Shown piece by piece: positions 63,072-64,000 of a stretch of 64,000 bases of DNA (its first letter is position 1; each line of letters opens with the position of its first letter). The notes under the pieces are model-generated. The model was not told where the DNA came from, made no database searches, and was given only the letters and a program-made list of their open reading frames with translations. The translations under genes were made by a program, and so were the position numbers. The DNA comes from UBA4459 sp963776205 (GTDB lineage: Bacteria; Bacteroidota; Bacteroidia; Bacteroidales; F082): positions 1 through 64,000 of the forward strand of contig CAVZLR010000008.1 of NCBI GenBank assembly GCA_963776205.1, given 5' to 3'.

Positions 63072-64000
63072 TTATTTGACAAACCTCTTTACCAATACAT
63101 CTTTTCCGTCTGTTACCGATACAATATAAACTCCATGACGTAAAGTGGAAGTATTTAATTGCAATTGCTGATTGTTGGTATTTGTTTTAAGGATAATCTT
63201 GCCGGAAACATCAGCTAGAGTTACCTCTTTCATTTCATTAGAAGGATGTAAAAAATAAAGATTCAGATAATCGTTAACGGGATTTGGACCTATTGTAAAA
63301 TAAACAGGTTTATCTCTTTCTTTTATGCCAACAACAAGACTATTTACTTTTTCCATTGTCCATTTGTTTGGATCCACCTGAACAGCCGCAACAGTTTTTC
63401 CTAAATTAACTTCAAACTCATTCAGGTTTTCTGTTTGGTACAAGCTAATGATAGTATCTGTACCATCCATAAATACAAGTTTATAATCCATTAGCATTTC
63501 GAATAGCGGTGTTGTTGAAGACGTTGATTGTGTTGAGGTTAAATAGAAATAATTACCTGCTGAATACCACTCAAAATCATATAAGGGATAACCTTCGCCA
63601 TAATACCACTGATCAAAGAACTGGTCAAAATTCATTCCGGTAACACTTTCAGCTACTTCTTTAAAGTCATCTCCTGTGGCTGTATTATCAGTATATTGGG
63701 TTTGAAATGTTTCCATAACTTCAAAAAAGAGATCGTCATTCTGGATTTCATGTCTCAAAGTATGAATAATGGCCGCCCCCTTCCTATAAGAAAGTCTTCC
63801 GTTAAAAATTCGCCCTTCGTTACCTGGATAAATCTCATCTTCAGGTATATAGACGCTTCCTCCACTGGAACTCATTGCATAGTCTTGTGATTCAACCATG
63901 AAGCTGGTTCCAGAATTTTCTCCACTGATATAGTACCTGCACAAGTAATCAGAATAAGTAGCAAAACCTTCATTTATCCATATATCGCTCCATGTGGCAC
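63072..64000 (-). CDS. M1 family metallopeptidase with T9SS type A domain (partial, 5' end outside window)
   Basis: The visible 309 codons start within the active-site region, SDIWINEGFATYSDYLCRYY, whose Glu is the third zinc ligand of M1 (gluzincin) peptidases. YRKGAAIIHTLRHEIQNDDL and MNFDQFFDQWYYGEGYPLYD follow, matching the C-terminal part of the catalytic region. The HExxH motif lies beyond the edge at 64000. The last 85 residues are a T9SS type A sorting domain (FTIGPNPVNDYLNLYFLHPS, TLADVSGKIILKTNTNNQQL, LRHGVYIVSVTDGKDVLVKR). The protein would be secreted or surface-bound through the type IX system and trim peptides from the N-terminus. There is a 23-base gap to the next gene. Confidence 0.88.
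   Translation of the reverse strand, partial: ATWSDIWINEGFATYSDYLCRYYISGENSGTSFMVESQDYAMSSSGGSVYIPEDEIYPGNEGRIFNGRLSYRKGAAIIHTLRHEIQNDDLFFEVMETFQTQYTDNTATGDDFKEVAESVTGMNFDQFFDQWYYGEGYPLYDFEWYSAGNYFYLTSTQSTSSTTPLFEMLMDYKLVFMDGTDTIISLYQTENLNEFEVNLGKTVAAVQVDPNKWTMEKVNSLVVGIKERDKPVYFTIGPNPVNDYLNLYFLHPSNEMKEVTLADVSGKIILKTNTNNQQLQLNTSTLRHGVYIVSVTDGKDVLVKRFVK

Overview
The window is chromosomal DNA of a Bacteroidota bacterium, most like the marine or environmental Bacteroidales/Marinilabiliales group. Several signals agree: type IX secretion C-terminal sorting domains (12.8-15.6, 27.4-28.3, 48.96-55.4 and 63.1-64.0 kb), a GldH-type gliding lipoprotein, an S46 dipeptidyl peptidase, an UpxY-type NusG paralogue, and about a dozen copies of the Bacteroidota -7 promoter box TAnnTTTG just upstream of genes. 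Base composition is AT-rich and no phage, conjugative or CRISPR module is seen.

Layout. 0-0.7 kb: REP-like inverted-repeat units, one pair of arms enclosing a frameshifted GIY-YIG nuclease gene. 0.7-11.5 kb (+ strand): an exopolysaccharide/capsule locus (helical-toroid protein, DUF354 protein, WecB-type epimerase, deacetylase-like protein, FemAB-like acyltransferase, initiating sugar transferase, Wzi-like outer-membrane protein, exosortase), interrupted by three four-helix-bundle (S23/IVP-family) genes, each lying between its own imperfect inverted repeats. 11.5-28.3 kb: RNase HI, GldH, a decayed secreted T9SS protein, a coiled-coil membrane protein, secreted M28 and C69 peptidases, RibF and Asd, a lamin-tail-domain secreted protein, a DUF819 membrane protein, an Omp85-like barrel and a T9SS cargo protein. 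28.4-34.5 kb (mostly - strand): the export half of a polysaccharide system (Wza, Wzc, a WbpB-like dehydrogenase, UpxY, with ComF at the end). 34.7-42.4 kb: pyrophosphatase, topoisomerase I, an arginase-fold protein that has lost its metal ligands, an exo/endonuclease-phosphatase protein, a GH3-family protein and a LysE-type exporter. 42.5-64 kb: S46 peptidase, a candidate small RNA, an MFS transporter, two repeat-built small exported proteins, an 18-PKD-repeat surface protein of about 2150 residues, a DUF5060 glycosidase, then small enzymes, tRNA-Cys, FolB, GltX and an M1 peptidase running off the right edge.

How the parts work together. The + strand locus (precursor sugar, lipid-linked start, outer-membrane Wzi) and the - strand Wza-Wzc-WbpB-UpxY operon look like two halves of one envelope polysaccharide pathway separated by about 18 kb. 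Secreted peptidases and surface proteins imply a protein- and polysaccharide-degrading, T9SS-using lifestyle.

Reading-frame integrity is uneven. About 16 single-base frame breaks, plus a heavily decayed gene at 12.8-15.6 kb, fall in ten genes, all accessory, surface or secreted, while about 41 kb of other coding sequence is clean. Whether this is local assembly error or real decay cannot be settled from the sequence alone. Nothing here is a well-formed new defence system; the most unusual architecture is the set of small genes (GIY-YIG and S23-like) packaged inside inverted repeats.
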